Source: Actinomycetota bacterium
Lineage (GTDB): Bacteria; Actinomycetota; Coriobacteriia; Anaerosomatales; JAHIQC01
NCBI GenBank assembly: GCA_018902765.1
Contig: JAHIQC010000195.1
Coordinates: forward strand, 1 to 14,730
Length of the DNA stretch: 14,730 nucleotides
Reading direction: 5' to 3'
The position numbers were made by a program, and so were the translations under genes. Position 1 is the stretch's first letter, and the number at the start of each line of letters is the position of its first letter. The notes below the pieces were generated by a model. That model was not told where the DNA came from. It was given only the letters and a program-made list of their open reading frames with translations, and searched no databases. Below, in pieces: positions 13,091 to 14,730 of this stretch.

Positions 13091-13542
13091 CCGTTCTTCA
13101 CTCCCCAGTCATAGCCGATCTGAGGGTCATCGAACGGCCGACGGTGTTCGTCGGGCTCATCGTAGTTGTAGAGCTCTGTGGGCACGTTGACGATGAATGC
13201 GGGCTCGGTTCCGACCGGGGTGAAGCCGTGGTACACACCGGGCGGGATGATGACCATGCGCTGGCGCTGCCAGCCGATGACGAACTCGTTGGTCTCTCCC
13301 TTGGTGGGCGAGCCCTCACGCGTGTCGTACAGCACAACCTTGGCCATGCCGCCGACGCACACGAAGTGGTCAGTCTGCAGCTTGTGGTAGTGCCACGCCT
13401 TCACGACGCCTGGGTAGACCATGGTCACATAGACCTGACCAAAGCGCTCGAAGTCCGGGTCGTCTGAGCGCCACATCTCCATGAGCAGCCCGCGCTCATC
13501 GGGCATGACCTTGAGGTCTTTGATGATGACGCCTTCGATCAT
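13087..13542 (-). CDS. rfbC: Short dTDP-4-dehydrorhamnose 3,5-epimerase family protein (RmlC-like cupin)
   Basis: A 151-residue cupin, shorter than the usual RmlC of about 180 residues. It starts at ATG 13542, five bases after GGGAG. Position in the operon and the fold indicate the 3,5-epimerase step between rfbB and rfbD. The block KAWHYHKLQTDHFVCVGG (48-65) aligns with the RmlC catalytic region: His51 matches the catalytic His, but the usual Arg before it is Lys48 and the usual Lys downstream seems replaced (TDH in place of GK). PPGVYHGF (100-107) and YNYDEPDE (125-132) match the later conserved blocks. It probably belongs to the short RmlC-like subfamily; a 3,4-ketoisomerase is possible but less likely given the complete rhamnose gene set. 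Confidence 0.82.
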   Translation of the reverse strand: MIEGVIIKDLKVMPDERGLLMEMWRSDDPDFERFGQVYVTMVYPGVVKAWHYHKLQTDHFVCVGGMAKVVLYDTREGSPTKGETNEFVIGWQRQRMVIIPPGVYHGFTPVGTEPAFIVNVPTELYNYDEPDEHRRPFDDPQIGYDWGVKNG

Positions 13543-13578
13543 GGGAGCTCCCTCATGCCGAGGAGATCGGGCGGGCGC

Positions 13579-14646
13579 TCAGCCCAAGTCGACCTCCGAG
13601 TTGTCACCTATCATCGCACGGACGGCGTGCTGGACGGCAGGGGTACGGCGAACCACGGAGTTCACGCCAAGAAGCGAATCCGACATGCGTGCGCCGATAT
13701 TCTCGATTCGCGAATCGCGCAGCATGATCGAGTGCTCAACCTCGCTGCCCAGGACCTTGCAGCCGTCGCCCACTGAGGTGTAGGGGCCAATGTATGCGTT
13801 GCGGATCTCGCATCCGTGGCCAATGATTACCGGTCCACGCACAACCGAATCAATGATGGTGGTGTGTTCCCCGATGCCGACACGGCCATGAATGGCTGTT
13901 CCCTCACCCGGCTGCGAGACCTGGACCGGCGCCATCGCATCGAGCATGATGCGGTTGGCCTCAAGCATGTCCTCAAGTTTACCGGTGTCTTTCCACCAGC
14001 CACCGATGACATGCGGGCGAACGATGCGGCCGTTGTCGACAAGCCACTGAATTGCGTCGGTAATCTCAAGCTCACCTCGAGGTGAAGGCTTGATGGCATT
14101 GACCGCCTCGAAGACATCGTTGCTAAAGAGATACACACCTACGAGCGCTAGGTCGCTGGGCGGGTCTGCGGGCTTCTCGATCAGACGGATGATCTGACCT
14201 TGAGCCCCGAGCTCCACCACACCGAACTGACTCGCGTTTGGAACGTGCGCGAGCAGTATCTGGGCCTCGCAGCCACCGTCGCGAAACTCATCGACAAAGC
14301 GCGTGATGCCGCTGGCGATGAGATTGTCGCCCAGATACATCACGAACGGATCGCCCGCCATGAAGTCTTCTGCGATCTTGACCGCATGCGCGAGGCCAAG
14401 GGGGGCCTCCTGCGGGAGGTAGGTGATGGTGGTGCCCCAGCGAGAACCGTCGCCGAGGGCGGCACGGACCTCGTCGGCGGTGTCGCCCACGATCACGCCG
14501 ATGTCAGTGATGCCCGCGTCGCGTATCGCTTCAATCGCATAAAAGAGGATCGGCTTGTTGGCGACCGGAACGAGTTGCTTCGCGCGCGTGAAGGTGATGG
14601 GTCGAAGACGCGTGCCCTTACCGCCAGCGAGGATGAGTGCTTTCAT
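13579..14646 (-). CDS. rfbA: Glucose-1-phosphate thymidylyltransferase, long form with beta-helix domain
   Basis: A 355-residue cytoplasmic enzyme making dTDP-glucose from dTTP and glucose 1-phosphate, the first step to dTDP-rhamnose. The nucleotidyltransferase signature GGKGTRLRPIT is at 8-18, with Lys23 in AKQLVPVANKP; QEAPLGLAHA (79-88), Asp107 in LGDN and a later EKP follow. From about residue 245 hexapeptide-like repeats form a left-handed beta helix, as in StrD-type and archaeal long-form proteins, unlike the 290-residue enterobacterial RmlA. I chose ATG 14646 because the family begins exactly with MKALILAGG; it has only a weak ribosome site. An in-frame ATG at 14676, preceded by AGGG, would add ten residues. 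It is the first gene of the rhamnose operon, 36 bases before rfbC. Confidence 0.92.
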   Translation of the reverse strand: MKALILAGGKGTRLRPITFTRAKQLVPVANKPILFYAIEAIRDAGITDIGVIVGDTADEVRAALGDGSRWGTTITYLPQEAPLGLAHAVKIAEDFMAGDPFVMYLGDNLIASGITRFVDEFRDGGCEAQILLAHVPNASQFGVVELGAQGQIIRLIEKPADPPSDLALVGVYLFSNDVFEAVNAIKPSPRGELEITDAIQWLVDNGRIVRPHVIGGWWKDTGKLEDMLEANRIMLDAMAPVQVSQPGEGTAIHGRVGIGEHTTIIDSVVRGPVIIGHGCEIRNAYIGPYTSVGDGCKVLGSEVEHSIMLRDSRIENIGARMSDSLLGVNSVVRRTPAVQHAVRAMIGDNSEVDLG

Positions 14647-14662
14647 AAAGCCATGGTGCCTG

Positions 14663-14668
14663 TAGAAT
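14663..14668 (+). promoter_or_regulatory. Candidate -10 box (TAGAAT) of a divergent, possibly leaderless, gene
   Basis: TAGAAT matches the -10 consensus at 5 of 6 positions and ends six bases before an ATG at 14675. That spacing would place transcription start at or next to the ATG, as in leaderless actinobacterial mRNAs. No good -35 box was found. The overlap with the rfbA upstream region would make the two genes divergent. Confidence 0.3.
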
Positions 14669-14674
14669 ACGCGC

Positions 14675-14730
14675 ATGACAACCCTGCCGAATGCGGCCAC
14701 CACATCCGGCACGTCTTGGACCAGGAGGGC
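14675..14730 (+). CDS. Possible start of a divergent gene, cut by the right window edge
   Basis: An ATG at 14675 opens 18 codons without a stop to the window edge, reading MTTLPNAATTSGTSWTRR. Third codon positions are mostly G or C, as in neighbouring genes. No Shine-Dalgarno sequence precedes it, but a TAGAAT box lies six bases upstream, which would suit a leaderless transcript. The fragment is too short to identify, and it may be non-coding leader sequence. Confidence 0.3.
   Translation, partial: MTTLPNAATTSGTSWTRR

Noticed and set aside
12119..13114. A 331-codon plus-strand open frame antisense to rfbB
   Set aside because: It mirrors rfbB, whose catalytic residues are all intact, and its Arg/Val/Asp-rich product shows no recognisable domain.
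13543..13552. Palindrome GGGAGCTCCC over the rfbC ribosome site
   Set aside because: A perfect 10-base palindrome with no loop cannot fold into a stable hairpin, and the sequence is explained by the Shine-Dalgarno GGGAG.
1..14730. tRNA, rRNA, CRISPR arrays, insertion sequences, toxin-antitoxin or phage genes
   Set aside because: No repeat-spacer pattern, transposase or integrase motif, cloverleaf or rRNA-like stretch was seen; nearly all sequence is accounted for by the listed genes.

Overview
The window carries an almost entirely minus-strand block of tightly packed genes from a high-G+C anaerobe. Multiheme c-type cytochromes, an A-type flavodiiron protein, a DUF3343 Se/S-carrier-like protein and molybdenum cofactor genes, with no outer-membrane porin in view, are most compatible with an anaerobic actinobacterium (Coriobacteriia-like lineages such as Anaerosomatales/OPB41). 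This placement is inference; no rRNA or marker gene is present.

Layout, in the direction of transcription (right to left). (1) 14646-10171: a dTDP-L-rhamnose operon, rfbA, rfbC, rfbB, rfbD and a GT-B glycosyltransferase, with 1-4 base overlaps between rfbC and the glycosyltransferase. fprA (10142-8943) follows on the same strand after 28 bases. (2) 8873-7231: a compact three-gene unit, a LysR regulator (probably starting at a rare CTG), a MogA/MoaB-type molybdopterin adenylyltransferase and a DUF3343 protein, suggesting Mo/Se/S cofactor supply. (3) 6996-2326: a membrane b-type cytochrome followed by three exported cytochromes with 7, 13 and 20 c-heme motifs, preceded by a well-spaced promoter, an inverted repeat at the likely transcription start and a structured leader. 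(4) 2179-1: a membrane-anchored TPR protein and a membrane-anchored six-bladed NHL propeller (cut by the window edge), with their own candidate promoter in the 146-base gap. At the extreme right a possible leaderless gene begins on the plus strand.

The most striking content is region 3. The three cytochromes are built from shared parts. Heme-to-heme spacing shows the 13-heme protein as a 6-heme module (found twice in the 20-heme protein) fused to a 7-heme module (the whole 7-heme protein). In the 13- and 20-heme proteins the histidines outside heme motifs number exactly 13 and 20, as expected if every heme is bis-His ligated and the proteins only conduct electrons. With the b-type cytochrome as the likely quinol-oxidising membrane base and the TPR and NHL proteins as scaffolds, the locus reads as a porin-free candidate electron conduit carrying about 40 covalent hemes from the membrane outward.
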